Shown one piece after another: positions 17,490 through 26,033 of a stretch of DNA of 64,000 bases. Under the pieces are notes generated by a model. The model worked only from the letters and a program-made list of their open reading frames with translations, was not told the origin of the DNA and made no database searches. The translations under genes and the position numbers were made by a program. Origin of the DNA: Algoriphagus sp. AGSA1 (GTDB lineage: Bacteria; Bacteroidota; Bacteroidia; Cytophagales; Cyclobacteriaceae); contig NZ_JAJUWR010000011.1 of the NCBI RefSeq assembly GCF_021390545.1, positions 62,001-126,000 of the forward strand. Reading direction: 5' to 3'. How positions within the stretch are numbered: the stretch's first letter is position 1; each line of letters opens with the position of its first letter.

Positions 17490-18242
17490 ATGAAATACAT
17501 CCTTATTCTCTTTTTGGCTCTCAGCGCCACCGTTGCCAACGGACAACTGGTAACTACTGTGGGCCAGAATCAAGATCTTTTCCAAAAGAACCTCTATTCC
17601 GCAGATAGGGTAATGGAACTCAGAAACGAACTTGATCTCAGTGAGGCTCAAGCCACTAAAATCAAGAAAATCCACAGTGAAAACGCAGGTAAATTCAGTA
17701 CCATGAAGTGGGACCTGGATGATGAGACCAAAAAGCTTAAAGCACTGCTGGATCAATCAAAAATTGATGAGGTGGCAGTTCAAAAGCAAATGGACAAAGT
17801 GCTGGCACTGGAGAACTCCCTGAAAAAACAACAGCTGAGCACCATGGTGTCCATCAAAAATGAACTTAATACGGAGCAGCAGGAGATTCTGCAAGCTCAA
17901 CGGGTGCAAACGGTAAATGGTGTAAATATTTCCGGCTATGGAGTAAAATCACTGAGCCCTACAGGGACTGTGACAGGCTATCCGAATGTACGGGTAGCAA
18001 AAGGAGGCTCCTTTCCTAATACGAAAGTAGCTGTGCAAGTAGTCGGTACAGGTCAAGAAAATGCTCCATTATATATGATTGAAAGCACAGATGGCATCAA
18101 ACAAGTGGAGGGATTACAGGACATTAACCCAGATGACATCGAAAGTATCAATGTGTTGAAAGACGATTCTGCTGTCAAAAAATATGGAGAAAAAGGCAAA
18201 AATGGCGTAATTATCGTCAAGCTCAAAGGGGCTAAAAAGTAA
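17490..18242 (+). CDS. Periplasmic CpxP/Spy-like coil fused to a TonB-plug-like C-terminal segment
   Basis: 250 residues. Signal peptide (1-19, ending NGQ); residues about 43-130 form a helical, charged region with LDLSEAQATKIKKIH and LNTEQQEI, two LTxxQ-like turns typical of the Spy/CpxP stress chaperone fold; residues about 180-250 end in DINPDDIESINVLKDDSAVKKYG and NGVIIVKLKG, the pattern of the plug of TonB-dependent receptors and of some Bacteroidetes envelope proteins. It follows the sigma and anti-sigma-like genes by 13 bases, so it is probably a sensor or target of that system. The combination is unusual. Confidence 0.75.
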   Translation: MKYILILFLALSATVANGQLVTTVGQNQDLFQKNLYSADRVMELRNELDLSEAQATKIKKIHSENAGKFSTMKWDLDDETKKLKALLDQSKIDEVAVQKQMDKVLALENSLKKQQLSTMVSIKNELNTEQQEILQAQRVQTVNGVNISGYGVKSLSPTGTVTGYPNVRVAKGGSFPNTKVAVQVVGTGQENAPLYMIESTDGIKQVEGLQDINPDDIESINVLKDDSAVKKYGEKGKNGVIIVKLKGAKK

Positions 18243-18263
18243 CAGCAATGGTTTTATATATGA

Positions 18264-18293
18264 AAAAAGGAGTCTGGTTTTCGGACTCCTTTT
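18264..18293. terminator. Terminator after the ECF unit
   Basis: Stem AAAAGGAGTC / GACTCCTTTT with a 9-base loop downstream of the CpxP-like gene's stop codon at 18242. Confidence 0.75.
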
Positions 18294-18298
18294 GATGT

Positions 18299-18525
18299 TT
18301 ATATCCGGTTCAGTAACTTGGCTGAATGATGAGTACCTTCAATAAAGACAACTTCCTTCTCAACACTATAAACGATTCTACAATTTCCTTCAGGCAACTC
18401 ACGAATGGATTGATCTGAGAATTCAGAACACCCCTGCAAGGTAAGGGCTGAACTTAGAGTTGCTCTGCTTTTTTAATGATTTTTGCAATATGTCTTTTAG
18501 TAATTATTCTAAACTCCCTGCTTGC
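18299..18525 (-). pseudogene. Decayed ParE/RelE-type toxin gene
   Basis: The minus strand encodes a ParE-like C-terminus (SIRELPEGNCRIVYSV...VVFIEGTHHSAKLL) ending at a TAA at 18299. The upstream part (FRIITKRHIAKIIKKAEQL) lies in another frame and stops at a TAA, so at least one frameshift breaks it, and the true N-terminus and any antitoxin gene are missing. ParE/RelE toxins are about 95-105 residues; here only about 70 codons remain. It is therefore a dead toxin-antitoxin remnant next to the DUF885 gene. Confidence 0.7.
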
Positions 18526-18536
18526 TAGAAAGTTAT

Positions 18537-20219
18537 CTAATCCAAAAACCGCCAACTTGCCTTATGGTCTTTTTTCAATGCCTGACCTGTGACCTTTGCC
18601 CTAAGTATTTCCACAGGCATAGCGTTCTGACTCATGACCAGATCGTGATATTCTTTCTCGGACATCTTTCCAGAATTCACCACCTCATCCCTTAACGCAT
18701 AGAATTCCAAGGCACCGATCATATAGGCTATTTGATACAGAGGCCCATATCCGCCCTCAAAAGACCTCCGCACCTCAGCTTCAGCATTGGCACGTTCGTG
18801 ACCTACCTTATCCACCAATAGATCAATACATTCTTGTGGTGTCATCTTTTCCAAATGGTAATTAAGAGAGAAGATGATGCGTGCACAGCGGTGCATCCTC
18901 CAGAACAGCATCCCCACCTTGTCTTTTGCATCTCTTGGAAAATCCTTGTCCCAAAGTATAAACTCCCAGTACAGCGCCCAGCCCTCTGTCCAAAAGGGAG
19001 TTCCAAACATACGTCTGTGAGTCATGTTTCGCTGGTTCATGAACTGCTGTAGATGATGCCCCGGTATCAGCTCATGGTGAACAGTCGCCCGTGAAAAATG
19101 CGGATTGTTTCCACGCATACTCATCATCTTATCCTCATGGCTCATTTCGGAGGTGGGGTAAGAAATCTGTATGGATTCTCCACCCAAGAAAAATGGACTT
19201 ACCCGCTGGCGTTCAGCCGAGATCATGACCGTCCGCCAGGACTCTTTTGCCAGATGAGGTACCGTGATCAGATCATTTGATTCTACATAGTCAGTAGCCT
19301 CTTCCGCCAACCGGATCACTTCTGCAGGCCACTCGCCCGCCGGGAGATAGGATTCTTTTACCATTTCCAAAGCCGCTTTCCAATCGTCCCCAAACCCCAA
19401 TTCATTGGATGCTTTGAGCATCTCCTTCTCGCACCAGGCAAATTGCTTCTCCGCCTCAGCGATCAGTTCCTCTGGACTGTAGGCGATCATTTCGAAGGCT
19501 AACTGCTTCTCCAATGCTCCCCTACCTATAGGCCTTCCAATAATCCCGCTGCCGTCATCTTTCACTGAATTGGTATAATGCTCCCGCAAAGCTTTGGCAT
19601 AAGACATCATGCTTTCGTCAAGCTTTTTCCAAGGCTCGGGCATCCACCAGGTAAACATGGGGTCATAGTCGAAATAATAGCCATAAGCTTCCCCAGTGAC
19701 CTTGGACATGGATTCCACTGCACGAGCGGCAAGATCAGCTTTCTGCCAACTGTTGTATTTTGGAGTGGAAGACAGATTTTTAAGTTGAGCATTTACCTGC
19801 TTTGCCACTTCATTCCATAAAGCAGCCAGCTGCTGAGGATCTGGCTTTCTAGCTCTGCGCCTACCTTGATAAAACTCCTCCAGAGGTTTTGCAAAAGCCA
19901 GTACACCAGCTATTTCATCAAAGGAAGCCTTTTCTATATCCAACTCAGCCAGTCCTTTTTCCAAGTAATTCCGGAAAAGCACATAGTCTATTTTGCCATC
20001 CTCGGAGAGAAAATCGTAATCAAGCTTATCCAGACTGGTCAGGTATCCTCGGTTTAACCTTTCAATTCTCGAAAAATACTCCTCAGAATATGGATTGGAA
20101 TATAGTCTTCTCAAAGCACCGAAATCGGCCTGATAGGTCTGGATAGTCTGAACTAGCTCTGTGGCAAAAAGCTGCTGGACGGTAAAAAGAATCAAAAACA
20201 AAAGGAATGGTCTTTTCAT
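18537..20219 (-). CDS. DUF885 family zinc carboxypeptidase-like lipoprotein or secreted peptidase
   Basis: 560 residues with a signal peptide (about 1-19). The DUF885 zinc site HHELIPGHH lies near residue 383, with E in TEGWALYWE near 412 as a third ligand candidate; GGYGPLYQIAYMIGALE and RAKVTGQ follow near 490. DUF885 proteins are predicted metallopeptidases (relatives act on short peptides), probably periplasmic here. It is a monocistronic unit; its 3' end abuts the decayed ParE gene. Confidence 0.85.
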   Translation of the reverse strand: MKRPFLLFLILFTVQQLFATELVQTIQTYQADFGALRRLYSNPYSEEYFSRIERLNRGYLTSLDKLDYDFLSEDGKIDYVLFRNYLEKGLAELDIEKASFDEIAGVLAFAKPLEEFYQGRRRARKPDPQQLAALWNEVAKQVNAQLKNLSSTPKYNSWQKADLAARAVESMSKVTGEAYGYYFDYDPMFTWWMPEPWKKLDESMMSYAKALREHYTNSVKDDGSGIIGRPIGRGALEKQLAFEMIAYSPEELIAEAEKQFAWCEKEMLKASNELGFGDDWKAALEMVKESYLPAGEWPAEVIRLAEEATDYVESNDLITVPHLAKESWRTVMISAERQRVSPFFLGGESIQISYPTSEMSHEDKMMSMRGNNPHFSRATVHHELIPGHHLQQFMNQRNMTHRRMFGTPFWTEGWALYWEFILWDKDFPRDAKDKVGMLFWRMHRCARIIFSLNYHLEKMTPQECIDLLVDKVGHERANAEAEVRRSFEGGYGPLYQIAYMIGALEFYALRDEVVNSGKMSEKEYHDLVMSQNAMPVEILRAKVTGQALKKDHKASWRFLD

Positions 20220-20335
20220 AAAACGGCGTGGGTCTGAACGTGGAACTTAAGCCATAATAGCCATTCTCTGGAAAACTTTCACTAAGATATCTATGAAGCA
20301 GTGCAAATTTATTGTGTATGGTTTCAGCACCACAT

Positions 20336-20372
20336 AGAAAAAGGCCACCTCATAGGAAGTGGCCTTTTCTCA
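20336..20372. terminator. Terminator between the DUF885 gene and a small membrane protein
   Basis: AGAAAAAGGCCACCT ... AGTGGCCTTTTCT inverted repeat with T-rich ends, downstream of the minus-strand gene at 20390. Confidence 0.7.
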
Positions 20373-20389
20373 TAACAAAACCCCATATT

Positions 20390-20599
20390 TTATCTTTTCT
20401 TCCTCAACAGCGCAACTAAAATCAAAATAAATACAGCTCCCCCTACAACCCATACCCAAGGTTGCTCATACCATTCAGGTTTTCCAAGGTCAATGTCGAT
20501 ATCCAAACCTCCATCCTGAGCATAAACCCCTACTGTGGAAATCAGCGATAATAACACTAACACTACTCGCTCCGAGTACTTTCTCAATTGATTTTTCAT
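20390..20599 (-). CDS. Small exported single-pass membrane protein
   Basis: 69 residues: signal peptide (about 9-28, ending VYAQ), a short acidic segment (GGLDIDIDLGKPEWYEQP), then one membrane helix (about 47-65) and a basic end LLRKKR. This is a common Bacteroidetes plan (short periplasmic linker plus C-terminal anchor). It lies 20 bases downstream of the beta-barrel gene and is probably co-transcribed. No function known. Confidence 0.75.
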   Translation of the reverse strand: MKNQLRKYSERVVLVLLSLISTVGVYAQDGGLDIDIDLGKPEWYEQPWVWVVGGAVFILILVALLRKKR

Positions 20600-20619
20600 G
20601 ATCCTATCGTTTATGATTT

Positions 20620-21159
20620 TTATTTGAACCTAATATTATAAGTCGCAGCAACTCCAATTGACTGGATATCCATGGCATTGTCTGAGCCAAACACTTGATT
20701 GTAAAAAGCGAAAATATTCCAGTCATAATTGTGATATCCAACTTGCGGACGGATATATAATCCTCCATCACCACCTACATCACCCGTCAAAAACGTGTAT
20801 CCGACATCAGTTCCCACGAAGATTCCTGAGGGCTGCGGATAGTATCTAAACATAAGCCCTAAAGGTATTGCCCCAAAATTCTGAGTTCCTGGCATATCTG
20901 ATTTTTTAAAATAGTTGGTATATCCAGATACCACACCAAGCCCGAAATTGTCTGTTCTCATGAATTGGCCTGCAACGTCCAACCCCAAAGCAAATGAAGA
21001 ATAATCACCTATATCCCCTACGGGCACTCCCAAGTTCAGACCTAGCTTCAGCCAGGAATTATCTTCACTGATTTCTTCTAAATTACGGGTAGGCTGTGTC
21101 TGTGCATAAGCCGCACAAGCAAATGCCATTAAAATAAGTGATGCTAGTAATTTTTTCAT
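20620..21159 (-). CDS. Outer-membrane beta-barrel protein
   Basis: 179 residues with signal peptide MKKLLASLILMAFACAAYA. Strands such as WLKLGLNLGVPVG, FALGLDVAGQF, FGLGVVSGYTNY, PLGLMFRYYPQPSGIFVGTDVGYTF and the final IGVAATYNIRFK fit a small eight-stranded barrel of the outer-membrane-protein beta-barrel superfamily. The ligand is unknown. Probably in an operon with the small membrane protein at 20390. Confidence 0.8.
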   Translation of the reverse strand: MKKLLASLILMAFACAAYAQTQPTRNLEEISEDNSWLKLGLNLGVPVGDIGDYSSFALGLDVAGQFMRTDNFGLGVVSGYTNYFKKSDMPGTQNFGAIPLGLMFRYYPQPSGIFVGTDVGYTFLTGDVGGDGGLYIRPQVGYHNYDWNIFAFYNQVFGSDNAMDIQSIGVAATYNIRFK

Positions 21160-21369
21160 AGCTGATTTGTTTTCCGGCTATGAGCCCAAACCCGATGCCT
21201 GAATACAAATCACCCATGTTGAACCTATATAATAACTCACTTAGATGCCTGTATGCATTTAGTTTAGGGATATTCCAACCCTAAGTTGAGATACAAATTC
21301 AGATAGACTTTAAGCGGGAAACACCCGATTTCGGGGATATATATGCCCAGTTAGCTTATGAAACATTAA

Positions 21370-22236
21370 CTATTCTAACCTTCGCCAATCTTTAGGGGTC
21401 ATATCCGTAAGATTTTTAAATGTTTTGTTGAAATGAGAAAGCGTCTGAAATCCTACCTGATAAGAAACCTGAGCTATACTCAAATCCGTCTCTAAGAGCA
21501 ATTTTTTAGCCTCAGTGACCCTAAGCTGCTGGACGTATTGTGTCAAGGTCTTCCGTGTGCGTAATTTAAAAAACCTACAGAAAGCCTCTTTACTCATGTT
21601 GGCCTGATCTGCAACTTCCTCCAATGTAATTTGCCTTCCACTGTTTTCTAAGATAAATCTCATTACCTGATCCATTCTCCGCCCATCCCGCTCAGTCATC
21701 ATACGCGGTACAGGAACCTTGTTCAACAGGGTTATATCTGCGGAATTGAAATCCAAAAGAGACAAAATATGAAAGCATTCCCGCAGTCGGGCGATACCGG
21801 AAAATTCTCCGAAACACGACATTACCCTTGCAATTTCTTTCCTTACTCGCCCCGTAATTTCATAGCAACCTATGATTTTATCTTTTAATTGGGCAAGTTC
21901 CTGAAAGTCTTCAACTTCCAAAAAAGCCTTCCTCATTGCCTTAAAATCGAAAAAAATCGTGTTTCCGGCGATTCTAAGCTCACTTTCTTCCTGATAATAA
22001 TCCACGTCACTGCGGAACACATGCGGAATACTCTCTGGCAATAAATACAGGTCTCCCGCATCAAACCGCCCCACATAGTCCCCTACCAGAAGTTGCCCCC
22101 TTCCTTCCAAAATAAGCGTCAGTTGAGCCTGCGGATGCTGATGGAGGCTGTCATAAAAGTGCTTTCCTCGATCCTCTTGAAATTGAATGAACGATTTCTC
22201 AGACTTTGGAATTTGAAATGCAATTACTTTACTCAT
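21370..22236 (-). CDS. AraC-family transcriptional regulator of the hydroxyproline cluster
   Basis: 288 residues: an N-terminal cupin-like sensor domain (about 25-110; HPQAQLTLILEGRGQLLVGD) and a C-terminal AraC DNA-binding domain with two helix-turn-helix units (about 190-285; TLEEVADQANMSKEAFCRFFK and SIAQVSYQVGFQTLSHFNKTFK). It is transcribed away from the DapA-family gene, so it likely controls the adjacent catabolic genes in response to hydroxyproline or an intermediate. That ligand is inferred. Confidence 0.9.
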   Translation of the reverse strand: MSKVIAFQIPKSEKSFIQFQEDRGKHFYDSLHQHPQAQLTLILEGRGQLLVGDYVGRFDAGDLYLLPESIPHVFRSDVDYYQEESELRIAGNTIFFDFKAMRKAFLEVEDFQELAQLKDKIIGCYEITGRVRKEIARVMSCFGEFSGIARLRECFHILSLLDFNSADITLLNKVPVPRMMTERDGRRMDQVMRFILENSGRQITLEEVADQANMSKEAFCRFFKLRTRKTLTQYVQQLRVTEAKKLLLETDLSIAQVSYQVGFQTLSHFNKTFKNLTDMTPKDWRRLE

Positions 22237-22239
22237 AGA

Positions 22240-22367
22240 TGCAATTGGCTTGAATTGTTAAAATAAATGAATTCCATTGATTTTTTGATCAAAATAGAGT
22301 CATTATTTACTAAAGAACAACTTTAATACTGATGAAGCATCAACTAATTTTGAAGAAAAAAATCGCT
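22240..22367. promoter_or_regulatory. Divergent control region of the hydroxyproline cluster
   Basis: An A+T-rich 128-base gap between the AraC regulator and the DapA-family gene. It contains a perfect 12-base palindrome TTTTGATCAAAA at 22283-22294, a candidate operator. The promoter hexamers could not be assigned with confidence. Confidence 0.35.
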
Positions 22368-23258
22368 ATGAACTGGAAAGGTGTATTCCCTGCTGTAACG
22401 ACTAAATTCCATGCTGACGGAAGTTTGGACATGGAACTGTTTTTCAAAAACATTGACTTCCAACTGGAATCCGGAGTACATGGGATTATCCTTGGCGGCA
22501 CGCTAGGCGAAAGCTCTGTACTATCTCAGGAAGAAAAAATCAAACTTACGAGAGAAACCGTTAAGTACCTGAATGGGAAAATCCCGGTGATTCTAAATAT
22601 TGCCGAGGGTGCTACCCAAGACGCTCTTTTCTGGGCAGCAAAAGCCAAAGAGCTTGGAGCTTCAGGCTTGATGATCCTACCTCCCATGCGATATGCCGCA
22701 GACGCCAGAGAGGTGGTGACATATTTCAAAACTGTAGCAAACAGCACTGATCTTCCGATTATGATCTATAATAATCCGGTTGACTATAAAACCCTGGTGA
22801 CTATTGATATGTTTGCTGAGTTGGCTGAATGTAAGAATATCCAGGCGATCAAGGAATCTACCCGTGACATTTCCAATGTGACGAGGATGAGAAACAGGTT
22901 CGGAGACCGCTTTAAATTGCTATGTGGGGTAGATACTCTGGCGATGGAGGAGTTGGTGATGGGCGCTGATGGCTGGGTAGCCGGATTGGTCTGCGCTTTT
23001 CCCAAGGAAACGGTTACAATCTTCAACCTGGTGAATGAAGGGAAATATGAAGAAGCCAGAAAAATCTATCGTTGGTTCCTCCCTCTCTTGGAACTGGATA
23101 TACATCCTAAGCTAGTCCAATACATCAAACTTGCCGAACAGCACTGCGGCATAGGTAGCGAACACGTAAGAGCCCCAAGACTTACCTTGGTCGGAGAAGA
23201 GCGTGAGCGTATTGAAAAAATCATTACAGAGGGGATTTCCAAGAGGCCACAGCTATAA
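22368..23258 (+). CDS. DapA-family aldolase/lyase, likely 1-pyrroline-4-hydroxy-2-carboxylate deaminase
   Basis: 296 residues from ATG at 22368, chosen because the family starts MNWKGVFPAVTT; a 12-codon longer start at 22332 exists. It has the GGTLGESS loop, MIYNNPV with the catalytic Tyr, and the Schiff-base Lys162 in QAIKESTRD. Its neighbours make it the deaminase that converts the D-hydroxyproline oxidation product to 2-oxoglutarate semialdehyde. Alternative members (DapA, NanA) are less likely because the adjoining genes are an epimerase, oxidase and semialdehyde dehydrogenase. Confidence 0.85.
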   Translation: MNWKGVFPAVTTKFHADGSLDMELFFKNIDFQLESGVHGIILGGTLGESSVLSQEEKIKLTRETVKYLNGKIPVILNIAEGATQDALFWAAKAKELGASGLMILPPMRYAADAREVVTYFKTVANSTDLPIMIYNNPVDYKTLVTIDMFAELAECKNIQAIKESTRDISNVTRMRNRFGDRFKLLCGVDTLAMEELVMGADGWVAGLVCAFPKETVTIFNLVNEGKYEEARKIYRWFLPLLELDIHPKLVQYIKLAEQHCGIGSEHVRAPRLTLVGEERERIEKIITEGISKRPQL

Positions 23259-23332
23259 AGTATGGTGAAAATGGCATCGGTCTTGTGCCTTTTTCCTATC
23301 TTCAAGTCAAACCTTTTAAACTCATAATACCT

Positions 23333-24784
23333 ATGATCGATCAACTATTCGATGCAGCCTCGAAGGCGTTCATCCAGTACAAAAATTATCCTTCAGATCT
23401 GAAAGCAGACTTCTTGGAAAAAATAGCTGAGATACTGGAGGCAAGTCGAGCCCAAATTGTACCTGTCGCAGTGGAAGAATCCAATCTTCCAGAAGGCAGA
23501 ATCAATGGTGAACTTGGAAGAACTACCGGGCAAATCAAACTTTTCGCAAACATGGTGAGAGAAGGAAGCTGGCTGGAAGCTACAATAGATCCAGGAGATC
23601 GGAATCGCGAGCCATTGCCTAAACCTGACATCCGCAGAATGCTGACTCCTATCGGCCCTGTAGTGGTATTTGGCGCAAGTAATTTCCCGCTTGCCTTTTC
23701 CACTGCCGGTGGCGATACTATTTCAGCCCTTGCAGCAGGTTGTCCCGTAGTGTATAAAGGTCATCCAGCACATCCATTAACCTCCAAGTTAGTAGCAGAT
23801 TGTATCCATAAAGCCGTTATCAGTTCCCAATTACCGGATGGTGTTTTTATTCATGTAGAAGGCGGTATAGAAGTCGGACAGGCACTCGTACAGCATCCTG
23901 CGGCAAAAGCCGTGGCATTTACGGGTTCATTCAATGGTGGCAAAGCTTTATTTGATTTAGCCAGTAAAAGAGAAGAGCCTATACCTGTATATGCTGAAAT
24001 GGGTTCTGTAAATCCTGTTTTCACTTTTCCCGATAAATTGGAAAGCGAACTTATTCCTCTGGCCCAGTCGTATGTCAACTCACTCACGCTTGGTTCCGGG
24101 CAGTTCTGCACGAATCCAGGTTTGATATTCGTTCCCAAAGAGCATGCGGCAGCCTTTGAAACGGCCATTGCTGATACAGTGAAAGACATCGCGGGCTCGC
24201 CCATGCTTCACCCAGGTATCGCAAAGGCTTACTATGAAGCCATAGAATATTACCAATCCCGTAATGAGCTCAAATGGATCAAGGTAGCAGAGCCTAAGCA
24301 CCTGATCAACGGAAGCCCGGCTTTGGCAGAAATCAAAGCATCTGATTGGCTTGCAGACGATGTGTTCCAACAAGAAGTTTTTGGGGCATTTGCTCTGATG
24401 GTAGTATATGATTCGCAGGAACAACTCCTAGAAGTAGCTCAGAAACTTCATGGTCAACTGACCATCACCGTTTGGGGAAATATTCCTGAGTTAAAGCAAA
24501 ATACTGCTTTGATTAGCCTCCTGGAAGAAAAGTGCGGCAGATTACTATTTGCCGGAGTCCCTACCGGAGTAGAAGTAGGGTATGCCATGCAGCACGGAGG
24601 ACCATACCCATCTACAACCGATTCTAGAAGCACCTCCGTCGGCGCATCAGCTATCAAACGCTTTGCCCGTCCGATTGCCTTTCAGGATATGCCGGCAGAT
24701 TTACTTCCTGACGAATTAAAGGATGAAAACCCACTCGGAATAGTGCGACAGGTGAATGGAAAATACACAACAGAGAAGATTTAG
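23333..24784 (+). CDS. 2,5-dioxovalerate (2-oxoglutarate semialdehyde) dehydrogenase
   Basis: 483 residues from ATG at 23333 (a GTG at 23285 in frame is unlikely). It is an NAD(P)-dependent aldehyde dehydrogenase with catalytic Cys259 (GSGQFCTNPG) and Glu222 (YAEMGSVNP), a GFSTAGGDTISALAAGCP-like cofactor region near 120, and the KGHPAHP motif of 2-oxoglutarate semialdehyde dehydrogenases. It gives 2-oxoglutarate for the TCA cycle. It lies 74 bases after the lyase gene, likely one transcript. Confidence 0.88.
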   Translation: MIDQLFDAASKAFIQYKNYPSDLKADFLEKIAEILEASRAQIVPVAVEESNLPEGRINGELGRTTGQIKLFANMVREGSWLEATIDPGDRNREPLPKPDIRRMLTPIGPVVVFGASNFPLAFSTAGGDTISALAAGCPVVYKGHPAHPLTSKLVADCIHKAVISSQLPDGVFIHVEGGIEVGQALVQHPAAKAVAFTGSFNGGKALFDLASKREEPIPVYAEMGSVNPVFTFPDKLESELIPLAQSYVNSLTLGSGQFCTNPGLIFVPKEHAAAFETAIADTVKDIAGSPMLHPGIAKAYYEAIEYYQSRNELKWIKVAEPKHLINGSPALAEIKASDWLADDVFQQEVFGAFALMVVYDSQEQLLEVAQKLHGQLTITVWGNIPELKQNTALISLLEEKCGRLLFAGVPTGVEVGYAMQHGGPYPSTTDSRSTSVGASAIKRFARPIAFQDMPADLLPDELKDENPLGIVRQVNGKYTTEKI

Positions 24785-24948
24785 TAATTGACGAATTTCG
24801 AATTACGAGGATTTGAGGGACTTCAATCCTCCTTAGTCAAGCATTGGTCACGGGTATATACACCTTATAAGGTTTACTAAACTGAACTTAATTTTCCAAT
24901 ATTTCAATCCGCCACGGCGGACAGGTAATTCCAATTCTAAATTAGTTC

Positions 24949-25953
24949 ATGTCAACACGACACACTTTCTCCTGCATCGATGCCCACACCTGTGGCAATC
25001 CGGTGCGGGTAGTTTCTGGCGGGGTTCCTTTTTTGCGAGGAGCCAATATGCTGGAAAAGCGACAATATTTCTTGGAGAATTATGACTGGATCCGCACCGG
25101 GTTGATGTTTGAGCCGCGAGGCCACGATATGATGTCCGGTTCCATGCTGTTCCCTCCACACAATCCTGAGAATGATGTAGCTGTACTCTTTATTGAGACT
25201 AGCGGATGCCTTGCCATGTGCGGTCACGGTACGATCGGCACGGTGACCATCGCCATCGAGGAAGGACTGATCTATCCGAAAACTCCCGGGCAACTTCGAC
25301 TGGAAACGCCTGCAGGATTGGTACTGGTAGAATACGAGCAGGAAGGCAAAAAAGTGAAATCCGTCAAACTGACAAATGTGAAAAGCTTTTTGGCGGCTGA
25401 AGGATTAGAAATTGAGTCGGATGATTTGGGAAAATTGAGGGTGGACGTAGCTTATGGTGGTAATTTTTATTGCATCATAGACCCACAGGACAATTTCCCG
25501 GGATTGGAAAATTATAAAGCCGAGCAATTGATTTCTATGGCTCGCTCACTTCGGAAGAAAATGAATGAGAAGTATGACTTTGTCCATCCAGAGCACCCGG
25601 AGATCAAAGGCTTATCCCACATACTCTGGACGGGAAAAACACTTGATCCTATGAGCACTGCGCGCAATGCCGTTTTCTATGGTGATAAAGCTATTGACCG
25701 CTCTCCGTGTGGCACAGGTACATCTGCAAGATTGGCTCAATGGTACGCCAAAGGGCTTTTGAAACCTGGAGAAGATTTCATCCATGAAAGTTTTATAGGC
25801 TCCAAATTCATAGGGAGAATAGAAGAAGAAACAGAAATCGCCGGAAAACCGGCCATTATCCCCAGCATAGAAGGCTGGGCAAAAGTATATGGATATAATA
25901 CAATTATCCTAGATGACGATGATCCCTATGTACATGGATTCCAAGTAATATAA
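24949..25953 (+). CDS. 4-hydroxyproline epimerase (proline racemase family)
   Basis: 334 residues. The two catalytic cysteines of cofactor-independent racemases are both present: Cys91 in MCGHGTIG and Cys254 in DRSPCGTGTSAR. That argues for 4-hydroxyproline epimerase, since trans-3-hydroxyproline dehydratases lack the second Cys. It turns trans-4-hydroxy-L-proline into cis-4-hydroxy-D-proline, the first step of the route. The 164-base gap upstream holds short inverted repeats rather than a gene. Confidence 0.92.
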   Translation: MSTRHTFSCIDAHTCGNPVRVVSGGVPFLRGANMLEKRQYFLENYDWIRTGLMFEPRGHDMMSGSMLFPPHNPENDVAVLFIETSGCLAMCGHGTIGTVTIAIEEGLIYPKTPGQLRLETPAGLVLVEYEQEGKKVKSVKLTNVKSFLAAEGLEIESDDLGKLRVDVAYGGNFYCIIDPQDNFPGLENYKAEQLISMARSLRKKMNEKYDFVHPEHPEIKGLSHILWTGKTLDPMSTARNAVFYGDKAIDRSPCGTGTSARLAQWYAKGLLKPGEDFIHESFIGSKFIGRIEEETEIAGKPAIIPSIEGWAKVYGYNTIILDDDDPYVHGFQVI

Positions 25954-26033
25954 GATCCAAGAGAAGAGAGCCAGGAACCAAGATTGGTTGTGCTCAAGTC
26001 TTGGTTCTTGATTCTAATATCTTGATTCTAAAT

